From: Alphaproteobacteria bacterium
GTDB lineage: Bacteria; Pseudomonadota; Alphaproteobacteria; Rickettsiales; JADKJE01
NCBI GenBank assembly: GCA_016722515.1
Contig: JADKJE010000001.1
Coordinates: 558,001-622,000 of the forward strand
Direction of reading: 5' to 3'
Length of the DNA: 64,000 nt
Numbering within the stretch: position 1 is the stretch's first letter; every line of letters begins with the position of its first letter. The position numbers and the translations under genes are program-made. The notes beneath the pieces were generated by a model, which made no database searches, was not told the origin of the DNA, and saw nothing but the letters and a program-made list of their open reading frames with translations. Below are positions 1-8,716 of this stretch, one piece after another.

Positions 1-3000
1 CAATGCGGCTGGCTGGGAATGTCATCTGGGCAACGGACATTAAGGAAATACGCAGCGAGAAAACCACCACGCAAACTTCCAGCGGCGGCGGCAAAGGTGG
101 CGGCGGTGGCGGCAAAACCACCACCAGCCAAACCACCATTTTCTATGAGTATTTTGTCACGCTGGCGATTGCGATCTGCGAAGGCCAGATTGATGAAGTG
201 ATCCGCGTGTGGGCGGATAGCAAGGTGCTGACGGAAGCAGAACTTTCCGCCGCGCAGGGCAAATATAACGTCCATTTTGGGGATGAAACCCAAGGTGTCG
301 ATGACATCATGGCCAAATACCTGCCAGCCGGAACTATCCCGGCGCATCGTGGCTTGGCCTATGTGGTGATCGAGGATTTTCCGCTGGCGGCATACGGCAA
401 CCGCATCCCGAACTTTACCTTTGAAGTGCGCCGGACGGTGAAATTCAGCCCCAGCGTGGAAGAAAAAGTGAAGGATATTGTGATCATCCCCGGCGCTGGG
501 GAATTTGTGTATAGCACGCAAGTCACCAGCAAGCAGGACGGGTATTATGCCTATTTCGGCGGTGCGTTCACGCCGTCGGGCGATAAGAAATCCATCAACA
601 TGCACAATTACGACGGCAAGGCCGATGTGCTGGTGGCGATTGATCAGCTGGTGAAAAACCTGCCCAACCTTGAATGGGTGGCGGTGGTGGTGACATGGTT
701 CGCAACCTCCACCGATGCCGGAGCCTGCACGATTATCCCCAAGGTGGAGTTTCAGGGGACGACGCAGGTGTTGCCGCAAGACTGGAGTGTCGCAGGTATC
801 AGCCGTTCAGCGGCGCAGGTGGTGCTGAATTTCGGGGATGACACTCCCACCTATGGCGGCACGCCTTCGGATCACACGGTGGTGCAGATCTGCGCGGAGC
901 TGAAGAACCGTGGGTTGAACGTGATGTTCTATCCCATGATCTTCGTGGATACGATCACGCCGGAGCCAAAGCCTTGGCGTGGCCGCATTACGCCTGCCAA
1001 CGCGACCGATGCCAACAACTGGTTCACCAAAACCAACGGCTACAATGCGTTCATCATGCACTATGCCAATCTGCTCAGTGGTGACGTGGATGCGTTCGTC
1101 ATTGGCTCGGAGCTGGTGGGTATGACGAGCTTCACCGATGCGCCGGGCAGCTATCCAGCAGTGTCGCGCCTTGTAACACTGGCCGGTAGCGTGAAGGCCG
1201 CCATGTCAGGAACGATCATCACCTACGCGGCAGACTGGAGCGAATACCACAGCAAGAACGGCTGGTTTAACCTCGATCCGCTGTGGGCATCCAGCAATAT
1301 CGACGTAGTGGGAATTGATAGCTATTTCCCGATTACACCGGACTTGCCGCAAAGCCAGATCACGCCGGAGCTGATCACCGAATACTGGGAGAAAGGCGAA
1401 GGCTGGGATTATTACTATGCGGATTCGGTGGCTCGCACTGGCCTCACCAACTACACGGATGCCAAATATGCGTGGAAAAACCTCGAATATTGGTGGAAAA
1501 ACCCGCATGTGAACCCGAACGCGGTGGCCACCGCATGGACGGCCAAAATGAAGCCCGTGTGGTTTACCGAGTTTGGCTTTCCTTCGGTGGATGGCTGCAC
1601 CAACCAGCCTAACGTGTTCTATGATCCGTCATCGAGCGAGAGCTTCTTTCCGCGTGCCAGCAAAGGCCGGGTGGATTTTCAGGCGCAGCGCGTGGCGATT
1701 GATGCAACGCTCGACTATCTGGAAGCACGCACGCTGGAAACCGGCAATGCTAACCTTGTGCCGCGCCGGTTTATCTGGACGTGGGACGCGCGGCCATTTT
1801 CCTTCTGGCCTGATCTGGAAGGCGTGTGGCAGGATTCCATCCTTTGGGCGACCGGGCATTGGGTAAACGGCAAGTTGGGTGCATCAACGCTCGGCGCAGT
1901 GGTGGCGGAACTGTTGCAAGCCGCTGGCCTTACGCCTTCGGATTATGACGTAACGCGCCTCACGGCCTCACTGGAAGGGTTTATTCTTCAGCAGCCCATC
2001 ACGGTGCGCAATGCCATTGAGCAGCTGACCTCGGCGTTTTTCTTCGACATCGTGGAAAGCGACGGGATTCTGAAATGCGTCCCGCGTGGCAGCGCTTCGG
2101 TGAAGTCCATCCCGGAAGCTGACCTGATTCCCAGCGCCAAAAGCGGCGTGCAGGATGTGCTGGAGATCCATTACGCGCAGGAGCTTGAACTTCCCCAGCG
2201 CGTGAATGTGACCTATCTCGACCGGCCATTTAACTATGACCCGGTGACGCAGGTATCGCAGCGGCAGGTGGTGCGTGCGGTGGATCAGGTGACGATCAAT
2301 TTTCCGATTGTCATGGGTGCAACGCAGGCCAAACAGGTGGCAGACATTACGCTTTATGGCACATGGAAGGAACGCCTGAGCTTTTCGCTCACAGTGCCGC
2401 CCAAATATGTGCGGTTAGAACCCACGGATGTAATCACCGTTACCGTTTCGGGCGTCGCACATGAAATGCGGGTGGTGAAAACCGATATGGAATCCAACGG
2501 CCTGATGAAGATCAGTGCCGTGGCGGAAGATGTGAGTTCCTACGATTTCTACACCCCACCGGGTGAGACATCGCGCAACATCACGCCGCCGGTGCTGGTG
2601 CCGGAAACGCTGGTGCAGTTTGTGGATGCACCACCGCTGCCCAGCGACACGGTGCAAAGCCAAGGCCTGCTGCGTATCGGTGTTGCGCCCGACGGCGCAG
2701 ACTGGAACGGCGCAGCGGTCTATCGCTCGGATGATGGCGGCGAAGCTGGCGGCAACACCTTCAACCTGCTGGCAGGGCTCGAAGGTGCGGCCACGTTCGG
2801 CGCGATCATCACCAACCTTGCGACCGGAACCACCGTGACGTGGGATCAGTTCAATCAGGTCGAGGTGCTGCTCACTGCCGGAAGCCTCGCCAGCGTTAGC
2901 GAGCTTGCGGTGCTGAACGGTGCCAATGCCGCGCTGATTGGTGACGAGCTGGTGCAATTCCAAAACGCGGAACTGATCGGTGAAAGGACATATCGCCTTT

Positions 3001-3533
3001 CCCGGCTTTTGCGCGGCCGTCAGGGTACGGAATGGGCGGTGGGTAGTCATACCGCCGGAGACAGGTTCATCCTGCTTTCTCCGGCGTTATATACCACCGC
3101 AATCCCGAATAACCTGATCGGGCGGCAGCTGTTTTATAAGGCGGTGAGTGTTGGCAACTCGCTGGGCAATACCGACCAGATCACATTCACCTACACCGGG
3201 CGGAATCTGAAACCCTTCTCGCCGGTGCATGTGGCCGGTGTGAGGGATGGCTCTGGTAATATCACCATCAGCTGGGTGCGCCGCTCCCGCGTCGATGCGG
3301 AATGGCGCGACGGGGTGGACATCCCTCTGGGCGAGGAAGCAGAACGCTATGAGGTGGAAATCTATAGCGGGCTGACACTCAAGCGCACGATTGCCATCAC
3401 CAGCCCTACGGCCAGCTACAGTGCCGCCGAGCAAACTGCCGATTTCGGCAGCACGCAAAGCAGCGTGAGTGTGAAAGTCTATCAACTTTCTGCTGTGGTG
3501 GGGAGAGGAAATGAATGCAATGTTTTTGTATAA
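1..3533 (+). CDS. Phage tail-tip protein, GTA TIM-barrel family (5' partial)
   Basis: Large baseplate or host-specificity protein of phage tails and gene transfer agents (GTA gp15-like). The visible 1176 residues start in the conserved stretch RLAGNVIWATDIKE, which in the family follows roughly 80-100 more residues, so the methionine at base 3 is probably internal and the gene begins outside the window. After a Gly/Lys/Thr-rich loop (about 24-45) comes a glycoside-hydrolase-like TIM barrel (about 200-620, with WFTEFGFPSVDG and FIWTWDARP), then the phage-tail domain (about 650-850) and a C-terminal Ig/fibronectin-like part ending in VKVYQLSAVVGRG. Known for the family: the barrel is thought to process cell-surface glycans during infection. 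It is the first visible gene of the late region. Confidence 0.85.
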   Translation, partial: MRLAGNVIWATDIKEIRSEKTTTQTSSGGGKGGGGGGKTTTSQTTIFYEYFVTLAIAICEGQIDEVIRVWADSKVLTEAELSAAQGKYNVHFGDETQGVDDIMAKYLPAGTIPAHRGLAYVVIEDFPLAAYGNRIPNFTFEVRRTVKFSPSVEEKVKDIVIIPGAGEFVYSTQVTSKQDGYYAYFGGAFTPSGDKKSINMHNYDGKADVLVAIDQLVKNLPNLEWVAVVVTWFATSTDAGACTIIPKVEFQGTTQVLPQDWSVAGISRSAAQVVLNFGDDTPTYGGTPSDHTVVQICAELKNRGLNVMFYPMIFVDTITPEPKPWRGRITPANATDANNWFTKTNGYNAFIMHYANLLSGDVDAFVIGSELVGMTSFTDAPGSYPAVSRLVTLAGSVKAAMSGTIITYAADWSEYHSKNGWFNLDPLWASSNIDVVGIDSYFPITPDLPQSQITPELITEYWEKGEGWDYYYADSVARTGLTNYTDAKYAWKNLEYWWKNPHVNPNAVATAWTAKMKPVWFTEFGFPSVDGCTNQPNVFYDPSSSESFFPRASKGRVDFQAQRVAIDATLDYLEARTLETGNANLVPRRFIWTWDARPFSFWPDLEGVWQDSILWATGHWVNGKLGASTLGAVVAELLQAAGLTPSDYDVTRLTASLEGFILQQPITVRNAIEQLTSAFFFDIVESDGILKCVPRGSASVKSIPEADLIPSAKSGVQDVLEIHYAQELELPQRVNVTYLDRPFNYDPVTQVSQRQVVRAVDQVTINFPIVMGATQAKQVADITLYGTWKERLSFSLTVPPKYVRLEPTDVITVTVSGVAHEMRVVKTDMESNGLMKISAVAEDVSSYDFYTPPGETSRNITPPVLVPETLVQFVDAPPLPSDTVQSQGLLRIGVAPDGADWNGAAVYRSDDGGEAGGNTFNLLAGLEGAATFGAIITNLATGTTVTWDQFNQVEVLLTAGSLASVSELAVLNGANAALIGDELVQFQNAELIGERTYRLSRLLRGRQGTEWAVGSHTAGDRFILLSPALYTTAIPNNLIGRQLFYKAVSVGNSLGNTDQITFTYTGRNLKPFSPVHVAGVRDGSGNITISWVRRSRVDAEWRDGVDIPLGEEAERYEVEIYSGLTLKRTIAITSPTASYSAAEQTADFGSTQSSVSVKVYQLSAVVGRGNECNVFV

Positions 3534-3561
3534 GAAGAATGCGAAAATCTTGCGAGAAGAG

Positions 3562-3590
3562 TTGACCAAACGAAATTTGCAATGTAGAAT
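3562..3590 (+). promoter_or_regulatory. Sigma-70-like promoter of a small accessory gene
   Basis: TTGACC (3562-3567) and TAGAAT (3585-3590) are separated by exactly 17 bp in the short gap after the tail-tip gene. An SD-like GGGGA follows just before the ATG at 3614. It gives the small gene its own expression, independent of late phage transcription. Confidence 0.6.
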
Positions 3591-3613
3591 GTGACGAAAT
3601 ATAGGGGATTAAA

Positions 3614-3919
3614 ATGGAAGATAGAGATATTTTTGACCTTTCAGACCTGTCGGATTTGCCGCCAAGCATCAAGTCTGACCTTAATGTCGTCAAGAGAGAT
3701 GATTTTGAAAACAAAATCATAGAGGTTTTTCGCAGAGCAAAACGCGATGTGACGCTTGACGAGGTTACAGTAGGATACTTTAGACTGCATAATGAGCAGA
3801 AAGAACGTAAGCAAATTATGAGTAAGCTATATAATATGTCGCGAGCAGGAAGGCCAGCGATAGAAAGTATAGCGGGGAAAAAAGGCGTGTATAAACTGAT
3901 TCTGGGGGACGATGAATGA
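3614..3919 (+). CDS. Small hypothetical phage accessory protein
   Basis: I do not recognise this 101-residue protein. It is acidic at the N terminus (DLSDLSDLP) and has a basic C-terminal half whose pattern of short helices ending in GVYKLILGD resembles winged-helix domains, so a DNA-binding role is possible but unproven. Its codons are visibly AT-richer than those of the tail genes on either side. It has a private promoter upstream and a strong hairpin terminator downstream, the arrangement called a moron: a gene inserted in a phage late operon and expressed separately, often in the lysogen. Confidence 0.65.
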   Translation: MEDRDIFDLSDLSDLPPSIKSDLNVVKRDDFENKIIEVFRRAKRDVTLDEVTVGYFRLHNEQKERKQIMSKLYNMSRAGRPAIESIAGKKGVYKLILGDDE

Positions 3920-3931
3920 CCCCCTAAACGA

Positions 3932-3963
3932 ATTAAACCACCTGCGCTAACAGGTGGTTTAAT
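3932..3963 (+). terminator. Hairpin terminator after the small accessory gene
   Basis: A 13-bp perfect stem (3932-3944 with 3951-3963) closes a 6-nt loop CGCTAA. The arms begin and end with A/T runs, so the hairpin can work in either direction. It lies 12 bp after the stop codon at 3919. Confidence 0.75.
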
Positions 3964-4110
3964 AGACAAAATGAACGGCAGGAACTCCCGCTTTTTTCAG
4001 ATCATCTCCAAGTCTGATTCTAGCAGGCTCCTTTCATTAGGTCAAGACCCTATGCTTTGGGCAGTTCCCTCAAAGCCGTTTCTTAACCTTAATTTTGAAA
4101 GGACATGAAA

Positions 4111-4449
4111 ATGTCAAAGTTTACTATTTTTCTAGCTCGTAATGGCCAGTTCTACTGGCGCCTGAAGGCCTCTAACGGGGAAACGCTCTGCCATAGCGAA
4201 GGCTATACAGCAAAGCAATCTGCCCAGCGTGGCATTGAGTCCTGCAAGCTCAATGCTCTCACTGGAAAGTACACCGTATTTCAGGGAAATGATGCCCAGT
4301 TTTACTGGAACTTGAAGGCAGTGAATGGTGAAATCCTTTGCCACAGCGAGGGTTATAGCACCAAGCAGTCTGCAGAGAATGGCGTTGAAGCGTGTAAACG
4401 CAATGCTCCTGTCGCAAGGATCGTTGATGAAACACTGACCGACGCTTAG
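4111..4449 (+). CDS. YegP-family protein with two DUF1508 repeats
   Basis: A 112-residue protein made of two copies of the DUF1508 (UPF0339, YegP) motif: phenylalanine-rich strands followed by QFYWRLKASNGETLCHSEGY in the first copy and QFYWNLKAVNGEILCHSEGY in the second. YegP proteins are small beta-rich proteins of unknown function. The ATG at 4111 is preferred over that at 4105 because the SD GAAAGGA (4097-4103) is 7 nt from the former and 1 nt from the latter. A strong terminator follows. Together with the preceding gene it forms an accessory insertion between tail genes. The roughly 140 bp before it hold no feature I can name. Confidence 0.8.
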   Translation: MSKFTIFLARNGQFYWRLKASNGETLCHSEGYTAKQSAQRGIESCKLNALTGKYTVFQGNDAQFYWNLKAVNGEILCHSEGYSTKQSAENGVEACKRNAPVARIVDETLTDA

Positions 4450-4478
4450 TAGTCAGGCTTAAATCAGTTCTCAACCGA

Positions 4479-4507
4479 GGGCGCACAGGAAACTGTGCGC
4501 CCTTTTT
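4479..4507 (+). terminator. Rho-independent terminator
   Basis: A 10-bp GC-rich stem, GGGCGCACAG with CTGTGCGCCC, closes a GAAA tetraloop and is followed by five T (4503-4507). It separates the YegP-like gene from the next structural gene. Confidence 0.9.
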
Positions 4508-4530
4508 CGTATCTAAATCGCGAGTTCGTC

Positions 4531-5472
4531 ATGTCAAATGTCACAAATAGATTATCGCTTCCTTACATTGTTTCCTCACAAGCCCAGAAAGAAGTGACTC
4601 ACAACGCGTCGCTCAATATCCTTGATGCGCTGCTGCAAGCGGCGATGGAGAGCATCAGCGTCAACACGCCGCCAGTTTCGCCGGTGGCCGGTGAAAGCTA
4701 TATTGTGGGCGCAGCTCCCACCGGCGCATGGGCTGGCAAGGCCAAGTCGCTCGCCTATTACAGCACGGCGTGGAACTTCATCACCCCGTGGGAAGGCCTG
4801 ACCGTATGGGCGAAAGACGCCAACGCGCTCTATACCTATGACGGAACCAACTGGGGCGTGTCGGTGGCCACCCCGACATCGCTTCAGAATCTTTCGCTGC
4901 TGGGCGTGAACACCACGGCAGACTCCACCAACAAGCTGGCCGTGGCCAGTGAAGCGATCCTGTTCAACCATGTGGGTGGTGATCTTCAGATCAAGCTGAA
5001 CAAAAATACGGCTGGGAATAAGGCGGGATTCCTCTTTCAGAGCAACTGGTCAGCGCGTGCAGAGTTTGGCCTGCTGGGGGATGACAATTTCACCCTCAAA
5101 GTCTCCCCGGATGGTTCAACGTTCTATGATTCGCTGAAAATGCTGGCAGGCAGTGGCCGTGCGGCGGTGAAGGCCAATGGCGCAGGCCTAAGCGCGGCAG
5201 GCACCACGCAAGGCACCGCCACGGCGATCACCAAGCAAACCAACCAGTTTACCACGGTGGGCGCTGGGCAAGGCGCAATCCTGCCTTCACCAGAGCAAGG
5301 CGAATTCATCTTTGTGGCCAATGCCGGGGCAAACGCGCTGAACGTCTATCCCGCCACCGGCCACAGCATTAATGCACTCGCAAATAACGCCGCGTTCTCG
5401 CTGGCCGTGGGCAAGAACGCCCTATTTTGGGCAGCCACGGCAAGCAAATGGTACGCACTTTTAAGCGCATAG
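4531..5472 (+). CDS. DUF2793-family phage structural protein
   Basis: 313 residues. The N-terminal half matches the DUF2793 family of alphaproteobacterial prophages and GTA-related clusters: SLPYIVSSQAQKEVTHN, then LDALLQAAMESI, then GESYIVGAAPTGAWAG and a Trp-rich WEGLTVWAKDANALYTYDGTNWG. The C-terminal part (about 210-313) is Ala/Gly/Thr-rich beta structure typical of tail or fibre proteins. An upstream ATG at 4495 lies inside the terminator hairpin, so the start at 4531 (MSNVTNRLS) is chosen. It is 9 bp from the next gene and probably in the same late operon. Its exact place in the virion is unknown. Confidence 0.75.
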   Translation: MSNVTNRLSLPYIVSSQAQKEVTHNASLNILDALLQAAMESISVNTPPVSPVAGESYIVGAAPTGAWAGKAKSLAYYSTAWNFITPWEGLTVWAKDANALYTYDGTNWGVSVATPTSLQNLSLLGVNTTADSTNKLAVASEAILFNHVGGDLQIKLNKNTAGNKAGFLFQSNWSARAEFGLLGDDNFTLKVSPDGSTFYDSLKMLAGSGRAAVKANGAGLSAAGTTQGTATAITKQTNQFTTVGAGQGAILPSPEQGEFIFVANAGANALNVYPATGHSINALANNAAFSLAVGKNALFWAATASKWYALLSA

Positions 5473-5481
5473 GAACCCGTC

Positions 5482-5835
5482 ATGACCACACACCCAGCTA
5501 AGCATAATTTCTATGTGTATCGCGGCGCGACGTTCAGCGAGCAGATTGAATGGAAGGACGAAAGCGGCACACCCGTGAACCTGACCGGCTTCACTGCCCG
5601 GATGCACATGCGTGAAACGCTCGAAGCCGCTGATCCATTCCTAACACTCACCACGGAAAACGGCGGCATCACCCTCGGTGGGGTGGCGGGAACCATCCAG
5701 CTGCTGGCCAGCGCCACACAAACCACCGCCATTACCGCCACCAGCGGCGTGTATGACCTTGAACTTGTCTCAGGCGCCAACGTCACCCGCTTGCTGGAAG
5801 GGCTGGTGATCATCAGCCCGGAGGTAACGCGATGA
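5482..5835 (+). CDS. Hypothetical phage tail/fibre accessory protein
   Basis: 117 residues, beta-rich, with the pattern FYVYRGATFSEQIEWKDESG, then PVNLTGFTARMHMRE, and a C-terminal YDLELVSGANVTRLLEGLV. Small proteins with this layout precede tail-fibre genes in many prophages and resemble the N-terminal domain of baseplate upper proteins (BppU-like), which bind other baseplate parts. The stop overlaps the next start by 4 bp (ATGA), implying translational coupling with the fibre gene. The assignment rests on pattern and context only. Confidence 0.6.
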   Translation: MTTHPAKHNFYVYRGATFSEQIEWKDESGTPVNLTGFTARMHMRETLEAADPFLTLTTENGGITLGGVAGTIQLLASATQTTAITATSGVYDLELVSGANVTRLLEGLVIISPEVTR

Positions 5836-6620
5836 CGGAAGTAGTCACCATTAACGAAGTGATCCATGTCGTCAAAGTCACCGAGCCGAAAGTGCAAGTG
5901 GTGACGGTTGGAACACAGGGACCACCCGGCACCGGCGGAGATATTGATCACGCCAGCCTGAACGGGCTGGATGCCGATGATCATCCGCAATACCACACCG
6001 ATGCGCGTGGCGATGTGCGCTACTACACCAAAGCGCAGGTGGATGCTGGGCTGGCTAACAAAGCAAACGCGGCGCACGGGCATAGCGTGGCGGATGTAGC
6101 AGGCCTTCAGGCGGCACTGGACGCAAAAGCGAGTGCCAGCCACGGACACACGATTGCCGATGTCGCAGGGCTACAAACAGCGCTCGATAGTAAAGCGGCT
6201 GAAGTGCATGGTCACACCATTGCAGAAGTGGCCGGGCTGCAAGCTGCACTGGATGCAAAAGCAAGCGCCTCTCATGGCCACAGCATTGCTGAGGTGGCGG
6301 GACTGCAAACTGCGCTCGATGCCAAGGCAGATCAATCGGCTATGCCAAACACAGCGCAGGCGCAGGTGGATTTTGGCCACGAATCCGGTGGGGAAAGCAA
6401 CTTCGCCAGTGCGTCGGTGTCTGCTGCATGGGTGACAAGCGGATCGGTGATCCTATGCGCGGTGGCGTCGGGATCAGCCGATCACGATCCCGAAGATGGG
6501 GCGCTCGAAGGCATTACGGCCACGGCCTGCAATCTGGTGGAAGGTTCGGGTTTCGACGTAATTGCCCATGCGCCGGGTGGCAGCTGGGGACGGTACAACA
6601 TCAACATAATGGGGTTATAG
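5832..6620 (+). CDS. Tail-fibre protein with four 22-residue repeats
   Basis: 262 residues. A beta-rich N terminus (1-28) is followed by a collagen-like turn QGPPGTGG and the segment DHPQYHTDARGDVRYYTKAQ, which is common in phage fibre proteins. Residues 82-169 are four near-identical 22-residue units of the form HGHTIAEVAGLQAALDAKAS, a fibre repeat expected to trimerise into a shaft. The C-terminal ~90 residues (FASASVSAAWVTSGS onward) form a separate tip domain. It overlaps the preceding gene by 4 bp and ends 1 bp before the next. Role: receptor binding or a fibre shaft at the tail tip. Exact receptor unknown. Confidence 0.75.
   Translation: MTEVVTINEVIHVVKVTEPKVQVVTVGTQGPPGTGGDIDHASLNGLDADDHPQYHTDARGDVRYYTKAQVDAGLANKANAAHGHSVADVAGLQAALDAKASASHGHTIADVAGLQTALDSKAAEVHGHTIAEVAGLQAALDAKASASHGHSIAEVAGLQTALDAKADQSAMPNTAQAQVDFGHESGGESNFASASVSAAWVTSGSVILCAVASGSADHDPEDGALEGITATACNLVEGSGFDVIAHAPGGSWGRYNINIMGL
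6075..6338 (+). repeat. Four tandem 66-bp coding repeats in the tail-fibre gene
   Basis: The four units encode HGHSVADV, HGHTIADV, HGHTIAEV and HGHSIAEV, each followed by AGLQ(A/T)ALD(A/S)KA. Protein conservation is higher than DNA identity between units, so the repeats are kept by selection as well as duplicated. The unit number could change by recombination and lengthen or shorten the fibre. Confidence 0.9.
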
Positions 6621-6621
6621 C

Positions 6622-8049
6622 ATGAGCATCATTCTCAAATCGGGCGATTCTGCCGATCTTGCATCGGTGGACGCCAATAAACGCCTGAAGATCAACCTGC
6701 CGATGGAGCTGGTGGATGCTGGCTACTCGGTGCTTGCCGGGGAATCTCACGACGGGCAAAGCGGCGAGCCGCGTCTGGTGCGTGCGGCGCGGGTATCAAC
6801 CGACGGTCGCCTGCGCGTGGGCGTGGATAATATCTACTGGGCGGATACCTTCAATCACACGGTGGTGGATGGCAGCGCCTATCAATTTGTCAGTGTCACG
6901 GCCACCATCGCCATGACAGGCGGCTTTCTGGTGCTGAATGCTGGCAACTCGGTCGCATCGGCAGCGGTCGCACGGGCGCAGACATATAAAACTTTCCCGC
7001 TGCATCCGGCAGGATCACTGGAAGTGGCCTTCAGGCTACGCTTTGCCAATAACCCTATCGCCAACAATGTCTGCGAGTTCGGCTTGGGCTTTGCCGCTAC
7101 CACCGCCACGCCAACGGATGGGGTGTATTTCAAGATAAATAGCTCCGGCAATCTCGTGGGTGTGATGAATATCAACGGCACAGAAACCACAACTGCACCG
7201 CTAACGCCACCGGTGGCTGGTCAAGTGCGCCACTATCGCATCGTGATTGATCAGGATCGGATCGAGTTCTTCATCGACGGCGTTCTGCAGGGTGTGATCC
7301 TTTCGCCCAATACCGCCGCCGCCGTATCGCTCTCGCGCTGGCAGCCGCTGCTCATGCGCTGCTACAATGCCGCCGCAACCGGCACCGCCCAGCGCATGGA
7401 AGTGGCCGATGTGTCGGTGATTGCCCGTGATCTGGCGCTGAACCGCCTCTGGCCTACGGCTATGGCTGGCGCAGAGTGCGGGAGCTACAACAACCCACGC
7501 GGCGCAGCGGTGGCGCAGTCTGCCAACTATGCCAACAGCGCAGCACCGGTATCCGCTGCACTTTCCAACATTGCGGCAGGCTACACTACACTTGGTGGCC
7601 AGTTTCAGTTTGCAGCCGTGGCCGGTGCGGAAACGGATTACGCGCTATTTGCCTTTCAGGTTCCGGTAGCGGCAGCCGGTGGCGGCAACCGCAATCTGGT
7701 GATCCGTGGCGTGCGGATTGAAACTTTCAACATGGGCGCAGCCTCCGCCACCACACCCACGCTTTTACAGTGGGCGCTGGGCATAGGCTCCACCGCTGTG
7801 TCGCTTGCCACGGCAGATTCCAACACGGCAGGCACACGCGCACCACGTCGCGTGCCGCTGGGCATCCAGTCCATGCCGGTGGGAACACCCATTGGTGGCG
7901 CATTAACACCTATCGACGTGAACCTTGATGCACCGCTTTATGTGGCGGCTGGCACTTTTGCCCATGTCATCCTTCGCATACCGGTGGCAACTGCCACCGC
8001 GTCCCAGATCATCCGTGGGTTGGTGATGATCAACGGCTATTTCGAATAA
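6622..8049 (+). CDS. Phage structural protein, probable fibre tip or receptor-binding protein
   Basis: 475 residues, no close family recognised. The first ~75 residues (SADLASVDANKRLKINLPME, then RVSTDGRLRVGVDNIYWADTF) resemble the head-binding part of phage decoration or fibre proteins. The middle (about 75-270) has a strand pattern with GVYFKINSSGNLVG and HYRIVIDQDRIEFFIDGVLQG, typical of concanavalin-A-like lectin or laminin-G folds that bind sugars. The C-terminal ~190 residues are Ala/Thr-rich beta structure. It follows the fibre gene by 1 bp and is followed by a terminator, so it closes the tail-fibre operon. A carbohydrate-binding role is inferred from the fold pattern only. Confidence 0.65.
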   Translation: MSIILKSGDSADLASVDANKRLKINLPMELVDAGYSVLAGESHDGQSGEPRLVRAARVSTDGRLRVGVDNIYWADTFNHTVVDGSAYQFVSVTATIAMTGGFLVLNAGNSVASAAVARAQTYKTFPLHPAGSLEVAFRLRFANNPIANNVCEFGLGFAATTATPTDGVYFKINSSGNLVGVMNINGTETTTAPLTPPVAGQVRHYRIVIDQDRIEFFIDGVLQGVILSPNTAAAVSLSRWQPLLMRCYNAAATGTAQRMEVADVSVIARDLALNRLWPTAMAGAECGSYNNPRGAAVAQSANYANSAAPVSAALSNIAAGYTTLGGQFQFAAVAGAETDYALFAFQVPVAAAGGGNRNLVIRGVRIETFNMGAASATTPTLLQWALGIGSTAVSLATADSNTAGTRAPRRVPLGIQSMPVGTPIGGALTPIDVNLDAPLYVAAGTFAHVILRIPVATATASQIIRGLVMINGYFE

Positions 8050-8072
8050 CCAAACCCACCATCGCAACCACC

Positions 8073-8096
8073 ACCGGCCATTGAGCCGGTTTTTTT
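8073..8096 (+). terminator. Terminator between tail-fibre and lysis genes
   Basis: A 6-bp stem ACCGGC/GCCGGT with loop CATTGA is followed by an uninterrupted T run ending at 8096. It lies just before the SD of the lysis cassette, so partial read-through could limit lysis-gene expression relative to tail genes. Confidence 0.8.
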
Positions 8097-8111
8097 ATGT
8101 CTGGAGGAATC

Positions 8112-8294
8112 ATGACACACGAACAGGAAACAGAACAGTTGGACGTACATGTGGCCGTGTGCGCGGAGCGGTACAAATCGCTGGAATATCGGCTGGATCG
8201 CATCGAGCGGGTGCTGTGGTGGTCAACCACCATCCTCATGACCGGCATGGGCGGCATCATCTTCAAACTCATCACATTACGGGGGATTTTATGA
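8112..8294 (+). CDS. Small phage membrane protein, possible holin partner
   Basis: 60 residues: an amphipathic N-terminal half likely to form a coiled coil (TEQLDVHVAVCAERYKSLEYRLDRIERVL) and one membrane segment (WWSTTILMTGMGGIIFKLITL). This layout is that of XhlA/hemolysin-like small phage proteins that work with holins. The start at 8112 is chosen because GGAGG lies 4 nt upstream; the ATG at 8097 precedes that SD. It overlaps the holin gene by 4 bp (ATGA). A membrane role in lysis is inferred from layout and position. Confidence 0.65.
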   Translation: MTHEQETEQLDVHVAVCAERYKSLEYRLDRIERVLWWSTTILMTGMGGIIFKLITLRGIL

Positions 8295-8716
8295 TCACAC
8301 TTCTCGGTGCCATTGTTGGCTTTATCAGCGCGGCGTTTCCCGACCTGCTTAAGCTGTTCAAGGATAGTCAGGACAGAAAGCACGAACTGACAATCCTGCG
8401 CCTGCAAATGGAGCAACAGGCGCAAGGCCACGCCAACCGGCTGGAAGAAATCCATGTACAAGCCGATATTGCCGAAAGCCGCGCCCTCTACAAAACCTTC
8501 TATTCCGGCATCCGCTGGGTGGATGCGCTGAATGGCACGGTGCGCCCGGTGATCGCATACAGCTTCTTCGCTCTCTATGCGGTGGTGAAGGTAATGCAGT
8601 TCTCCGCTGATCTGCCGTGGCTGCTGTGGACGGAAGAAGATCAGGCGATCTTCGCAGGCATCATCAGCTTCTATTTCGGCCAGCGTGCCATGACCAAAGT
8701 GCGGGGTGGAAAATGA
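8291..8716 (+). CDS. GTA-type 3-TM holin
   Basis: 141 residues matching the GTA_holin_3TM family: an N-terminal hydrophobic segment (ITLLGAIVGFISAAFP), a charged coiled-coil stretch (about 25-60, KDSQDRKHELTILRLQMEQQ), then two membrane segments (PVIAYSFFALYAVVKVMQF and the region before GIISFYFGQRAMTK). Family members release the endolysin through the inner membrane at the end of the phage or GTA cycle. The ATG overlaps the preceding stop by 4 bp, and its own stop overlaps the endolysin ATG by 4 bp, so the three-gene lysis cassette is translationally coupled. Confidence 0.8.
   Translation: MITLLGAIVGFISAAFPDLLKLFKDSQDRKHELTILRLQMEQQAQGHANRLEEIHVQADIAESRALYKTFYSGIRWVDALNGTVRPVIAYSFFALYAVVKVMQFSADLPWLLWTEEDQAIFAGIISFYFGQRAMTKVRGGK

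Noticed and set aside
2415..3050. Long minus-strand frame within the tail-tip gene
   Set aside because: It is the antisense shadow of a high-GC gene with clear family similarity on the plus strand.
4495..4530. Upstream ATG for the DUF2793 gene
   Set aside because: It lies inside the terminator hairpin at 4479-4507; the ATG at 4531 fits the family start.
6075..6338. Tandem repeats that could suggest a CRISPR array
   Set aside because: Units are contiguous, 66 bp, in frame and code for a fibre repeat; there are no spacers and no cas genes.
8081..8290. 70-residue upstream extension of the holin frame
   Set aside because: It starts in a terminator and overlaps the small membrane-protein gene in another frame; the holin starts at 8291 with an ATGA overlap.
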